Source of the DNA: Aerobium sp039839275
GTDB lineage: Bacteria; Pseudomonadota; Alphaproteobacteria; Rhizobiales; Rhizobiaceae
Direction: 5' to 3'
DNA length: 64,000 nucleotides
NCBI RefSeq assembly: GCF_039839275.1
Contig: NZ_JBDOQP010000001.1
Location: 682,001 to 746,000 of the forward strand
Under the pieces are notes generated by a model. The model ran no database searches. It saw nothing but the letters and a program-made list of their open reading frames with translations, and was not told the origin of the DNA. The translations under genes and the position numbers were made by a program. Below, piece by piece: positions 40,418 through 48,130 of this stretch. The first letter of the stretch is position 1; each line of letters starts with the position of its first letter.

Positions 40418-40938
40418 AAAGGGACATGACAATGGCCAAGGAAAAGACGCTGGAAGACCTCTTCCACGATACGCTGAAGGACATCTACTACGCCGAGAAA
40501 AAGATCCTCAAGACGCTGCCGAAGATGAAGCGGGCAGCACAGTCGGAGGAGCTGAAGGCGGCGTTCGAGAAGCATCATCAGGAGACCGAGGGCCAGATCG
40601 AGCGGCTGCAGCAGGTGTTCGAGATCATCGGCAAGCGCGCCCAGGGCAAGACCTGCGACGCCATCGAAGGCATCATCGCCGAAGGCGAGGAGATCATCGA
40701 CGAATTCAAGGGCACGGCTGCGCTGGACGCAGGCCTGATTTCGTCCGCCCAGGCGGTCGAGCATTACGAGATCACCCGCTATGGCACGCTCAAGCGCTGG
40801 GCGACCGAACTCGGCATGGCGGATGCCGCCAAGCTGCTCGACGCGACCTTGCAGGAAGAGTCGAAGACGGATGGCGACCTGACCAAGCTCGCGGACGCCT
40901 CGGCCAACGACCGCGCGAAGGCGAAGAAGGCAGCCTGA
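40418..40938 (+). repeat. Direct repeat, yciF copy 1
   Basis: This 521-nt stretch (ribosome site plus the whole gene) is repeated at 55551-56071 with about a dozen differences, all in third codon positions and silent. Similarity stops sharply at AAAGGG before the start and at the stop codon, so the repeat is the gene alone. Confidence 0.95.
40432..40938 (+). CDS. YciE/YciF-like ferritin-fold protein (DUF892), copy 1
   Basis: A 168-residue four-helix protein opening MAKEKTLEDLFHDTLKDIYY (ATG 40432; ATG 40426 is in frame but only 3 nt from GGG). The DUF892 fold is ferritin/rubrerythrin-like with carboxylate/His metal candidates in YYAEKKI, FEKHHQETEGQIERL, EGEEIIDEF and VEHYEITRYGTL. YciF-like proteins are general-stress induced with an unclear role, possibly iron binding. 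The translated sequence is identical to the second copy at 55565. A full EcfG-type promoter precedes it. Confidence 0.9.
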   Translation: MAKEKTLEDLFHDTLKDIYYAEKKILKTLPKMKRAAQSEELKAAFEKHHQETEGQIERLQQVFEIIGKRAQGKTCDAIEGIIAEGEEIIDEFKGTAALDAGLISSAQAVEHYEITRYGTLKRWATELGMADAAKLLDATLQEESKTDGDLTKLADASANDRAKAKKAA

Positions 40939-40954
40939 CCGCCGGGGGCCCGAA

Positions 40955-40985
40955 ATGGCGGCCTGGTCCAGAACCGGGCCGCCAT
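40955..40985. terminator. Hairpin after yciF copy 1
   Basis: ATGGCGGCC (40955-40963) pairs perfectly with GGCCGCCAT (40977-40985); inside the loop GGT and ACC can also pair. It lies between convergent genes (yciF and TIGR02588) and probably ends one or both transcripts. There is no U-tract. Confidence 0.5.
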
Positions 40986-41006
40986 CTGCTTAGGTCGCTT
41001 CGGGCA

Positions 41007-41402
41007 TCAGGGCTCGACGAAACCCAGGACGGTGAAGCGGAGATCATCCTGCGATATCGAAGCACCTTCGACGACGAATGCACCCTTTCGAACTGCGTGT
41101 GCAGCAATGAAGTCGAAGCGGATTTCCCTCGTTGACGGCTCCTGGCCATCGATCGAAATTTCAGCCTGGACGCCAATGTCAGCCGCCGCCTCGTCGCCCG
41201 TGTTGGCGACCGTGACCATCACCAGGGTGCCCGTTTCCAGTTCCTCCAATCGATCAACGATCACGGTGAATTCGGCCGGCCTGCTGGCACCGAAGATCGC
41301 CTCGTGAGCGAGGAAGACAAGCACCGCCGCGACGACCGCTGCCGATACGGCGCCGAACACCCATTCGACCAAAGGGCGACTCTTGTTGTCATCGTCGCTC
41401 AT
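41007..41402 (-). CDS. TIGR02588 family membrane-anchored protein
   Basis: A 131-residue protein from ATG 41402, which lies 11 nt after the stop of the preceding gene. One N-terminal membrane helix (VFGAVSAAVVAAVLVFLAHE) is followed by a ~90-residue beta-rich extracytoplasmic domain (EFTVIVDRLEELETGTLVMV, VANTGDEAAADIGVQAEISI). As I recall, this family is always found as a two-gene operon with TIGR02587, as here, and neither has a known function. Loss of the pair's neighbourhood in other phyla could not be checked. Confidence 0.8.
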   Translation of the reverse strand: MSDDDNKSRPLVEWVFGAVSAAVVAAVLVFLAHEAIFGASRPAEFTVIVDRLEELETGTLVMVTVANTGDEAAADIGVQAEISIDGQEPSTREIRFDFIAAHAVRKGAFVVEGASISQDDLRFTVLGFVEP

Positions 41403-41413
41403 CGCCTGCGCTC

Positions 41414-42259
41414 CTAGAGGATCAACCGCGCGGCTGCCGCGCCGATCGCCGATGGAAATGCCAGGACCACGGTCGCCATAACGATACCGTCGATCTGCAG
41501 CCCGTCCGTGCGCGCAAAAATCCACAGCAGATACAGGCTCACGGTCAGCGCGGTGACGTATCCGGGTAGCGTCAACCTGATCAGCGGGCTCCACCACGGT
41601 TCGTCCGGTGAGATGGGAGAGCCGCCGGCGAAGCCGACGGCAAAGACGAAGCCGTGCATCAATGCGATGGAGAGCATCGCGAGACCAAGCGCGTGCCACT
41701 CGGTCATCTGATAGGAAATCAGCATCATCTCGTCGGTAGGGGCGACATTGAACCCGAGGAAGAGCGCACCGATCGCCATCAGGAAAATCTCGCCGCCGTA
41801 AGACTCGTGCTTTCGCCGGTCGGTGTCCTCGTCCGAGCTGTCCGCGACGAATTGGCTCTTGGCGAGCAAGGCGCCGATCGACGCCGGCACCATCTGGATG
41901 GCGACCTTGCCGATCGCCTCGTCAAGGCCGGTCGACGTCGTTATCGTGCCGAAGAGAACGAGCAGGGCGATGCAGACGATCGCCGCCACGCCGAGCGCGA
42001 TGAGGCTGTCGAGGAAGTCGTCCCGCCAGCGCCGTGTGCTTTCGAAGCCGATCTGGCGCGACAGCAAAACGAGCAGCGGCAATGTCGTTGCAATCAGCAC
42101 CAGAAGCCGTGCGCGATCGAGATAAATCCCCAGCCACCACAACTCCATCGTCATGAGCATGGGCAACGAGAAAACCAGCGCGCCACCGCCCGCGCGTCCA
42201 AAATCGCGCAATGCGCGTCGCGACCCAGGCCGCGATGCAACTGACTGTGAATTCAACAA
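41414..42259 (-). CDS. TIGR02587 family seven-helix membrane protein
   Basis: A 281-residue integral membrane protein with about seven hydrophobic helices (for example ALVFSLPMLMTMELWWLGIY, LVLIATTLPLLVLLSRQIG, ALGVAAIVCIALLVLFG). The start is TTG 42259 with CGGAGG just upstream. It is the first gene of the TIGR02587-TIGR02588 pair. The motif RQIGFESTRRWRDDFLDS follows helix 2 on the cytoplasmic side. A GGAAC-N16-GGTT element 24 nt upstream suggests stress sigma control. Function unknown. Confidence 0.8.
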   Translation of the reverse strand: MLNSQSVASRPGSRRALRDFGRAGGGALVFSLPMLMTMELWWLGIYLDRARLLVLIATTLPLLVLLSRQIGFESTRRWRDDFLDSLIALGVAAIVCIALLVLFGTITTSTGLDEAIGKVAIQMVPASIGALLAKSQFVADSSDEDTDRRKHESYGGEIFLMAIGALFLGFNVAPTDEMMLISYQMTEWHALGLAMLSIALMHGFVFAVGFAGGSPISPDEPWWSPLIRLTLPGYVTALTVSLYLLWIFARTDGLQIDGIVMATVVLAFPSAIGAAAARLIL

Positions 42260-42282
42260 CGTTCCTCCGGATAGCGGCTTAA

Positions 42283-42307
42283 ACCTTCTACGATATGAAC
42301 GGTTCCC
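42283..42307 (-). promoter_or_regulatory. EcfG-like promoter of TIGR02587
   Basis: Read on the reverse strand: GGAAC (42307-42303), 16 nt, GGTT (42286-42283). One base differs from the CGTT -10 element. It ends 24 nt before the TTG start of the TIGR02587 gene. Confidence 0.5.
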
Positions 42308-42332
42308 GGGCCATCATTATGCGGAAGCGATG

Positions 42333-43169
42333 TTATGCGGAAGCGATGAGAATGACGCCCGTGGCCACCACCAGCGCAGCGAGCACGCGGCCCTTCCATG
42401 GACGCTCACCGAACATCAGCACGCCGATGAGGGCTGCGATGATGACGCTGGATTCGCGCACCGCCGAGACCGCCGCGATCGGCGCAAACGTCTTGGCATA
42501 AAGCACCAGCCCATAGGCCAGCACCGACAGTGCGCCGCCGATCAGGCCGACCGAGAACGCGCTCCAGTCCACGTTCTGGCGGCGGGCCAGCCGTGGTCCC
42601 AGGACCGCGAGCACCACCGGCGCCTCGAGGAAGAACAGCCAGCCCATATAGCCGGTCGGGCTTTCCGACCAACGCACGCCGATACCGTCGGCCACCGAAT
42701 ATGCCGAGATGCTGAGGCCAAGGAAAACCGCGAACATCACCGCCGTGCGGTCGGCGCTGGCAGCGCCGCGCTGGATGGCGAGGAGGCCGATGCCGATGCA
42801 GATTGCGGCGAGCCCCGCCCATCCGGTGGACGTCAAGGTCTCTCCGACGATGAGATAGGCGCCCAGGGCCACCAGAGCCGGGGCGAGGCCACGCGAAATC
42901 GGGTAGACCTGACTGAGGTCTCCCAGGCGATAAGCCTGAAAGAGCAGGAGGTAATAGAGATAGTGGATGATTGTCGACGCGAACAAGGACGGCCAGCTCG
43001 CCGGCGCTGGCGGGGCGGAGACGGCGATCAGCAACAAGCCGCCGACAGTATGCATGGCAGCAACCGCCGCAAGGGTGAGCGCGCGGTCTCCGGCGTTCTT
43101 GACGATGGCGTTCCAGCTCGCGTGCATGAACGCGGCTGACAGCACGAGTGTGAGCGCGAAGGCAGACAT
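42333..43169 (-). CDS. EamA/DMT superfamily transporter
   Basis: A 278-residue protein from ATG 43169 with ten hydrophobic helices in two EamA repeats (AAFMHASWNAIVKNAGDRAL in repeat one, GALSVLAYGLVLYAKTFAPIAAV-type helix in repeat two; family glutamate in AVRESSVIIAALIGVLMFGE). Members export metabolites or amino acids. The preceding 229 nt to the oxidoreductase gene hold nothing I recognise. The substrate is unknown. Confidence 0.82.
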   Translation of the reverse strand: MSAFALTLVLSAAFMHASWNAIVKNAGDRALTLAAVAAMHTVGGLLLIAVSAPPAPASWPSLFASTIIHYLYYLLLFQAYRLGDLSQVYPISRGLAPALVALGAYLIVGETLTSTGWAGLAAICIGIGLLAIQRGAASADRTAVMFAVFLGLSISAYSVADGIGVRWSESPTGYMGWLFFLEAPVVLAVLGPRLARRQNVDWSAFSVGLIGGALSVLAYGLVLYAKTFAPIAAVSAVRESSVIIAALIGVLMFGERPWKGRVLAALVVATGVILIASA

Positions 43170-43398
43170 TTCAGTTGCCGAAACGGTGGTCGTACGCTTT
43201 ATCGACCGCAGGCTCGGTGCGTTTGCCTGACCGGCGCGCGATGACACGCGAGATAGAGGAAGACACGCGGCCAAACTCCTGGAAAAACAGCGGATCGGTG
43301 GCTTCTGAAGCGAAGCGGGCAGGGCGCGAACCTAGACAAGAGAAGTGCCGGCGACAAGTGAGCCGTCTAAGCTTTGCACCGGGATCGTGCCGATGCCG

Positions 43399-44661
43399 CT
43401 AGGACACGAGCTTCCCGGACAGATCAGCCAGTTTGCGCACGATCCCTTCACGGCCATAGGCAAAGAGTTTCGCGTCGGCATCATCGCCGCCCGCAATCGT
43501 GGTCGCGATGATCTCCGACGCGATCTGCGAGAAGGTGATGCCGTTGCCGCCATATCCCTGGACGGCGAAAACGCCGCGATGGCCGGGTAGCTCGCCCATG
43601 TAGGGCAGGCCGGTCGTCGTCGTGCCGAAGGAACCCGCCCATGCGAATTCGGGGGTAGTATCAAGCTGCGGAAACAGATCCTTGAGCTTGGCGGCGATCC
43701 GCGCGGTCTTTTCGGGCAGACGTTCGTCGCGTGCAGCTTCGTCCACGATGTCGTCGTCTTCTCCGCCACAAATCACCCGCCCGTCATACGTTGCGCGCAT
43801 GTACAGATAAGGATCGGAGGCTTCCCAGATGAATGCCGGGCCGGGCCACAATGAACTCTTCTGCGGTTTCGTGGCGATCGCGTAGGTGGAGATGACCGAA
43901 TGGGTGCTTGAGGGCACGATGGGCAGAAGCTCGTAGCCGGTTGCCAGTACCACCTGGCTGGAGGTCACCGTGGGGCCGTCCTTGGTTCGGGTCACCATCG
44001 TGCCCGAGCCGGACTCGATGCCCGTGACCTCCACCGACGTGTAGAACCGCGCCTTGCGTTCAAGCGATTTGCCCAGCAGCCCTGCCACGAGCTTTCGCGG
44101 GTCCAGCGCAATGTTGTCGTGGCTCAGTATCGCGCCCTTGCGCTTGATGCCGAACTTCTCTTCCAGCACCGCTGGCGTCAGATAGGTGGCCCGGATGCCG
44201 GCGCTGCGCCGCGCGTCGGCTTCTTCGCGCAACTGACCGGGATCGAGTTCGTTGCCGGCGAGATAGAGGGATTGAGTGGAGGCTGCGTTGCAGTTGATGC
44301 CGAGTTCCTCGATGCGTCCGCGCAGACTGGTCACGGCCAGTCGCGACCTGCGCCATGCCTGTTGCGCGCTGGTTCGCCCGATCATGCCGGTCAACGCTGT
44401 CAGCGGCTGATCGATCTCGAACTGCACCAGCGCCGTCGTGGCAGGGGTCGAGCCCTGCATCGTTCCGCGCCGCCGATCGACGGCGACCACCGAAAGCCCC
44501 TGAGCCGTCAGGGCCTCTGCGATCATCGCGCCGCTGATACCAAGCCCCACGACAAGCACATCGCATTTGATGTCGCGCGAAAGCGTGTCGGTCGGGATGC
44601 GCGGCGCGCGGTAGGCCGTCCAGACGGGGGTGCCGGTCCGCAAATCAAGCTTTCGGGTCAT
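43399..44661 (-). CDS. FAD-dependent amine/amino acid oxidoreductase (DAO family)
   Basis: A 420-residue flavoenzyme of the D-amino acid oxidase/glycine oxidase superfamily. The dinucleotide fold CDVLVVGLGISGAMIAEALTA begins at residue ~33 (shown as VLVVGLGISGAMIAEAL), the second FAD contact is VVLATGY, and the C-terminal closing segment is PGHRGVFAVQGYGGNGITFS. The layout is like PuuB and other gamma-glutamylputrescine or sarcosine oxidase-like enzymes. It stands alone on the reverse strand; the substrate cannot be told. Confidence 0.83.
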   Translation of the reverse strand: MTRKLDLRTGTPVWTAYRAPRIPTDTLSRDIKCDVLVVGLGISGAMIAEALTAQGLSVVAVDRRRGTMQGSTPATTALVQFEIDQPLTALTGMIGRTSAQQAWRRSRLAVTSLRGRIEELGINCNAASTQSLYLAGNELDPGQLREEADARRSAGIRATYLTPAVLEEKFGIKRKGAILSHDNIALDPRKLVAGLLGKSLERKARFYTSVEVTGIESGSGTMVTRTKDGPTVTSSQVVLATGYELLPIVPSSTHSVISTYAIATKPQKSSLWPGPAFIWEASDPYLYMRATYDGRVICGGEDDDIVDEAARDERLPEKTARIAAKLKDLFPQLDTTPEFAWAGSFGTTTTGLPYMGELPGHRGVFAVQGYGGNGITFSQIASEIIATTIAGGDDADAKLFAYGREGIVRKLADLSGKLVS

Positions 44662-44794
44662 TTCAGGCTACCGATCCGGAGAGAAGGGGCCGACGCGGCT
44701 CGACTGGAAACAGTCAATGACCGGATCGGGAAGCGTCGCTCCACAACATCGGCAGAACCTTCCGGTTCCATGCCTGCCTTTCGGATGTATCGGG

Positions 44795-45868
44795 CTAGGC
44801 GTTGGAACCGCGGATCGCGTCGATCACAGCATCCGTGACTTCCCGCGTCGTCGCCTTGCCTCCGACGTCCGGCGTCAGGATGCCCGCCTCGCAGACCTTC
44901 TCGACTGCCGCCATCAGTCTCGCCGCGGCGTCGGCTTCACCGAGATGTTCCAGCATCTGGGCGCCCGTCCAGAACGTCGCGACCGGATTGGCGATGCCCT
45001 TGCCAGTGATGTCGAATGCCGAGCCGTGGATCGGCTCGAACATCGACGGGAAGCGGCGTTCGGGATCAATATTGGCGGTAGGTGCGACGCCAAGGCTGCC
45101 GGCGAGCGCGCCCGCAAGGTCCGACAGAATGTCGGCATGCAGGTTGGTTGCAACGATCGTATCGAGACTTTGAGGCTTCAGTGTCATGCGCACCGTCATG
45201 GCATCCACGAGCATCTTGTCCCAGGTGACGTCCGGAAATTCGGTCGCGACTTCCGCCGCGATCTCGTCCCACATCACCATGCCGTGGCGCTGGGCGTTCG
45301 ACTTCGTCACCACGGTCAGCAGCTTGCGCGGCCTCGCCTGCGCCAGCTTGAACGCATAGCGCATGATGCGCGTCACGCCGACCCGCGTGAAGATGGCGAC
45401 CTCGGTTCCGACTTCTTCCGGCATGCCGCGATGCGCCCGGCCGCCATGGCCGGAATATTCGCCCTCGGAGTTCTCGCGCACGATGACCCAGTCGAGGTCG
45501 CCCGGTCCGCAGTTGCGCAGCGGCGGGGTGATACCCGGCAGGATCCGCGTAGGGCGGACGTTTGCATACTGGTCGAAGCCCTGGCAGATCGGCAGCCGAA
45601 GGCCCCACAGCGTGATGTGATCGGGCACGTCCGGGGCGCCAACGGCTCCAAAGTAGATTGCGTCGAAGGGCTTGAGCTGCTCAAGGCCGTCCTTCGGCAT
45701 CATCTCGCCGTGCTTCTTGTAGTAGTCGGAGCCCCAGTCGAAGGACTGCACCTTGAAGGTCACGTCCCCCATGCGCGATTCGAGTGCCTGAAGAACTGCT
45801 TGTCCTGCCTCGATGACCTCCGGGCCGATGCCGTCGGCGGGAATTGTTGCGATTGTGTATTGGCGCAT
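44795..45868 (-). CDS. Tartrate/isopropylmalate dehydrogenase family protein
   Basis: A 357-residue NAD-dependent beta-decarboxylating dehydrogenase. ATG 45868 is chosen for the GGAG 6 nt upstream. Typical segments are IPADGIGPEVI, the substrate loop VRENSEGEYSGHGGR (the form found in tartrate dehydrogenase, not LeuB), LDTIVATNLHADILSDLAGA with the metal Asp, and FEPIHGSAFDITGKGIANP. Tartrate dehydrogenase (TtuC-like) or a malate/3-isopropylmalate relative is the best fit. It is divergent from the LysR regulator, 139 nt away, as usual for regulator-target pairs. Confidence 0.85.
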   Translation of the reverse strand: MRQYTIATIPADGIGPEVIEAGQAVLQALESRMGDVTFKVQSFDWGSDYYKKHGEMMPKDGLEQLKPFDAIYFGAVGAPDVPDHITLWGLRLPICQGFDQYANVRPTRILPGITPPLRNCGPGDLDWVIVRENSEGEYSGHGGRAHRGMPEEVGTEVAIFTRVGVTRIMRYAFKLAQARPRKLLTVVTKSNAQRHGMVMWDEIAAEVATEFPDVTWDKMLVDAMTVRMTLKPQSLDTIVATNLHADILSDLAGALAGSLGVAPTANIDPERRFPSMFEPIHGSAFDITGKGIANPVATFWTGAQMLEHLGEADAAARLMAAVEKVCEAGILTPDVGGKATTREVTDAVIDAIRGSNA

Positions 45869-45973
45869 TGCGGTCTCCTCGAAAACTCCGGCGCGCGCGG
45901 TAATCGGCATTTCGGTCCCCCACGCCCGAGAGGACTTTTGATGCGCGGGTGTTTACAATTCAACGCTCAATGA

Positions 45974-45996
45974 ATCATATAAAAGAACGATATAAT
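45974..45996. promoter_or_regulatory. Candidate LysR operator
   Basis: ATCATAT (45974-45980) and ATATAAT (45990-45996) are inverted arms (6 of 7) with a 9-nt spacer, in an AT-rich island just before the lysR GTG and in the gap to the divergent dehydrogenase. A related TTATATAATC lies at 46962-46971, before the TAXI transporter gene on the other side of lysR, which suggests both flanks are controlled. Confidence 0.4.
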
Positions 45997-46007
45997 CGGG
46001 GGGCCGC

Positions 46008-46922
46008 GTGAATTTCCTACAATTGCGATGCTTTCTGGCCGTTGCCGACACGCTCCATTTCGGACGCGCGGCCCAGAAACTCGATATGCTGCCGGCTTCT
46101 TTGGGGCGCCACGTCAAGCTGCTCGAGGAAAGTCTCGGCACCCGCCTGATCGCGCGCACGACCCGCAACGTGACGCTCACGGAAGCGGGCGCGTCGCTCG
46201 TCGAGGGCGCGCGGGACCTCGTCGAACGTGCCTCTATGCTGGAGGCGCATTTTCGAGACTACGAGCGCCAGAGGGCCAGTGTCCTTCGCGTCGGCGCAAT
46301 CGACAGTGTTGCCGCCGGTCTGCTGCCGCAACTGCTTCAGGATTTTCGCGCAGAACATCCGGGTATCGAGATCGAACTGCTGGAACAGAAAACGATCAGG
46401 CTCTTGCCAAGGCTTCTGTCCGGTCGCCTGGACATCGCATTTGTCCGTCCGCCCGAAGTGCGTGATCCACGGCTTGCGTTCAAGACGCTGTTTTCCGAGA
46501 CGGCAGTCGTCGCGGTGCATCGCGGCCATCGCCTTGCCGGCAAGTCGACCATCGGCGTCGACGAGATGGCAGATGAGCCGCTGATCGTTCCGGACCGGCG
46601 CTCACGCCCGCACAGCCACGACCTGACGATCAAGCTGTTCCTCGAAGCCGGCCTTACCGCGCGCATCGTCCAGATCGCAGACGAAAAACAGACGATCGTC
46701 AACCTCGTAAGCACCGGCATCGGATTGGCGATCGTGCCTCGCTGGGCGTCGCGGCTCGCTGTTGCCGGCGTGTGTTTCGTGCCGCTGGCGCCAACGGAGG
46801 GAGCCGCGATGAGCAAGCTGGCGCTTTCCGCCACATGGCTGCGTGGGGTGCGGGATCCCTCGCGCGACAAGTTGCTCGAAACGCTCGATCGCCACATTGG
46901 CGCCTACGAGGCCACGGCCTGA
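46008..46922 (+). CDS. LysR family transcriptional regulator
   Basis: A 304-residue regulator with a GTG start. The N-terminal helix-turn-helix reads FLQLRCFLAVADTLHFGRAA, KLDMLPASLGRHVKLLEESL and GTRLIARTTRNVTLTEAG; the C-terminal effector domain starts near residue 90 (LRVGAIDSVAAGLLPQLLQD). It lies between a tartrate-type dehydrogenase (divergent) and a TAXI transporter (same strand), both candidate targets. Confidence 0.9.
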   Translation: MNFLQLRCFLAVADTLHFGRAAQKLDMLPASLGRHVKLLEESLGTRLIARTTRNVTLTEAGASLVEGARDLVERASMLEAHFRDYERQRASVLRVGAIDSVAAGLLPQLLQDFRAEHPGIEIELLEQKTIRLLPRLLSGRLDIAFVRPPEVRDPRLAFKTLFSETAVVAVHRGHRLAGKSTIGVDEMADEPLIVPDRRSRPHSHDLTIKLFLEAGLTARIVQIADEKQTIVNLVSTGIGLAIVPRWASRLAVAGVCFVPLAPTEGAAMSKLALSATWLRGVRDPSRDKLLETLDRHIGAYEATA

Positions 46923-47071
46923 CAGGCTATTGGCAGTCGCCTGGTCGATTAAAGACAAAATTTATATAATCTTTGGCTGGTTGAGCATTTTACCTTGGGC
47001 GCATTAGCGTGTAAGTCATCAGGTCGACGCCATGGGAGAGGCATCGACATACTATAACTGGGAGGAACACG

Positions 47072-48049
47072 ATGATGAACTATCTCACCAAAGCTCTGAC
47101 TGTCGCCGTTCTGGCGGGAATGGCTGCTCTGCCTGCTGCCGCGCAGGAGCGCGAAGGCTGGCCGAACAATCTGGTGATCGGTACCGGCAGCCAGGGCGGC
47201 GCGTATTTCGTCTACGGCAGCGGGTTCGGCACGTTGATCGGCGAGACGCTCGATCTCGGCGCCAGCGTCGAGATTACCGGAGGTCCGGTGCAGAACGTGA
47301 CGCTGGTCCAGACCGGCGACCATGACATGGGCTTCGTCACCATGGGCCCCGCCTACGAGGCGTTCACCGGCAAGGGCGAGCTGATGCCCGGCGTTGAACA
47401 TACCGCCATCCGTGCCCTGTTCCCGATGTATCAGACTCCGCTTCAGGCGGCCGTGCTGGCGAATTCCGGGATCAAGTCCTTTGCCGACATGGACGGAAAG
47501 CGTGTCGGTGTCGGTCCTGCTACCGGTACCTCTGCGACCTACTGGCCACGGTATTTCGAAGCGGCCGGCATGGACGTGACGATCAGCAGCGCCGGCGCAA
47601 ACGACACCGCCGGTCAGCTCAAGGACGGACTGATTGATGCGTTCGTCTATGCGGCAGGCATCCCCACCGGCGCCTACGCCCAGTTGGCAGTCGAGAACGA
47701 CGTGATCTTCATCTCCATGACGGACGAGGAGCGGAATACGTTCCTGGAAGCCGAGCCCGCCATGGCGCGGTTCACGATTCCGGCCGGCACCTATGAAGAC
47801 CAGCCGGAGGACGTGGAAACCGTCTCGCTATGGAATTTCGCCATCGCGAATGAATCCATGCCCGAAAGCCTGGCCTACGAGATCACCAAGCTGGCGATGG
47901 AAAACCCCGACCGCATGAAGCAGATTCACGCTGCGGCGGTGGAGACATTGCCGGAAAACGCCGAGTTCAACAGCTTCATGAAATTCCATCCCGGCGCGGT
48001 GAAGTGGTTCGAAGAAAACGGCCACACGATTCCTGACGAGCTGAAATAG
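47072..48049 (+). CDS. TAXI-type TRAP solute-binding protein
   Basis: A 325-residue periplasmic protein (ATGATG at 47072 with GGGAGG before it). A Sec signal peptide covers about residues 1-24 (ALTVAVLAGMAALPAAAQ). The TAXI family opening after it is VIGTGSQGGAYFVYGSGFG; GPATGTSATYWPRYFEAAG and LIDAFVYAAGIPTGAYAQLA are further family segments. It binds a carboxylate or amino acid for the fused permease that follows. A strong hairpin separates the two genes. Confidence 0.92.
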   Translation: MMNYLTKALTVAVLAGMAALPAAAQEREGWPNNLVIGTGSQGGAYFVYGSGFGTLIGETLDLGASVEITGGPVQNVTLVQTGDHDMGFVTMGPAYEAFTGKGELMPGVEHTAIRALFPMYQTPLQAAVLANSGIKSFADMDGKRVGVGPATGTSATYWPRYFEAAGMDVTISSAGANDTAGQLKDGLIDAFVYAAGIPTGAYAQLAVENDVIFISMTDEERNTFLEAEPAMARFTIPAGTYEDQPEDVETVSLWNFAIANESMPESLAYEITKLAMENPDRMKQIHAAAVETLPENAEFNSFMKFHPGAVKWFEENGHTIPDELK

Positions 48050-48077
48050 CGCCAGGTCCTGGTGATTGAACGCAGCC

Positions 48078-48100
48078 ATGGCGGGGCCTAGCCCCGCCAT
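48078..48100 (+). terminator. Hairpin between TAXI binding protein and permease
   Basis: ATGGCGGGGC (48078-48087), loop CTA, GCCCCGCCAT (48091-48100): a perfect 10-bp GC-rich stem 28 nt after the binding-protein stop, followed by CCCTTAATC. It could act as a partial terminator or 3' stabiliser that lets the abundant binding protein exceed its permease. Confidence 0.55.
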
Positions 48101-48130
48101 CCCTTAATCGCACCAGAACCGGACACCACC

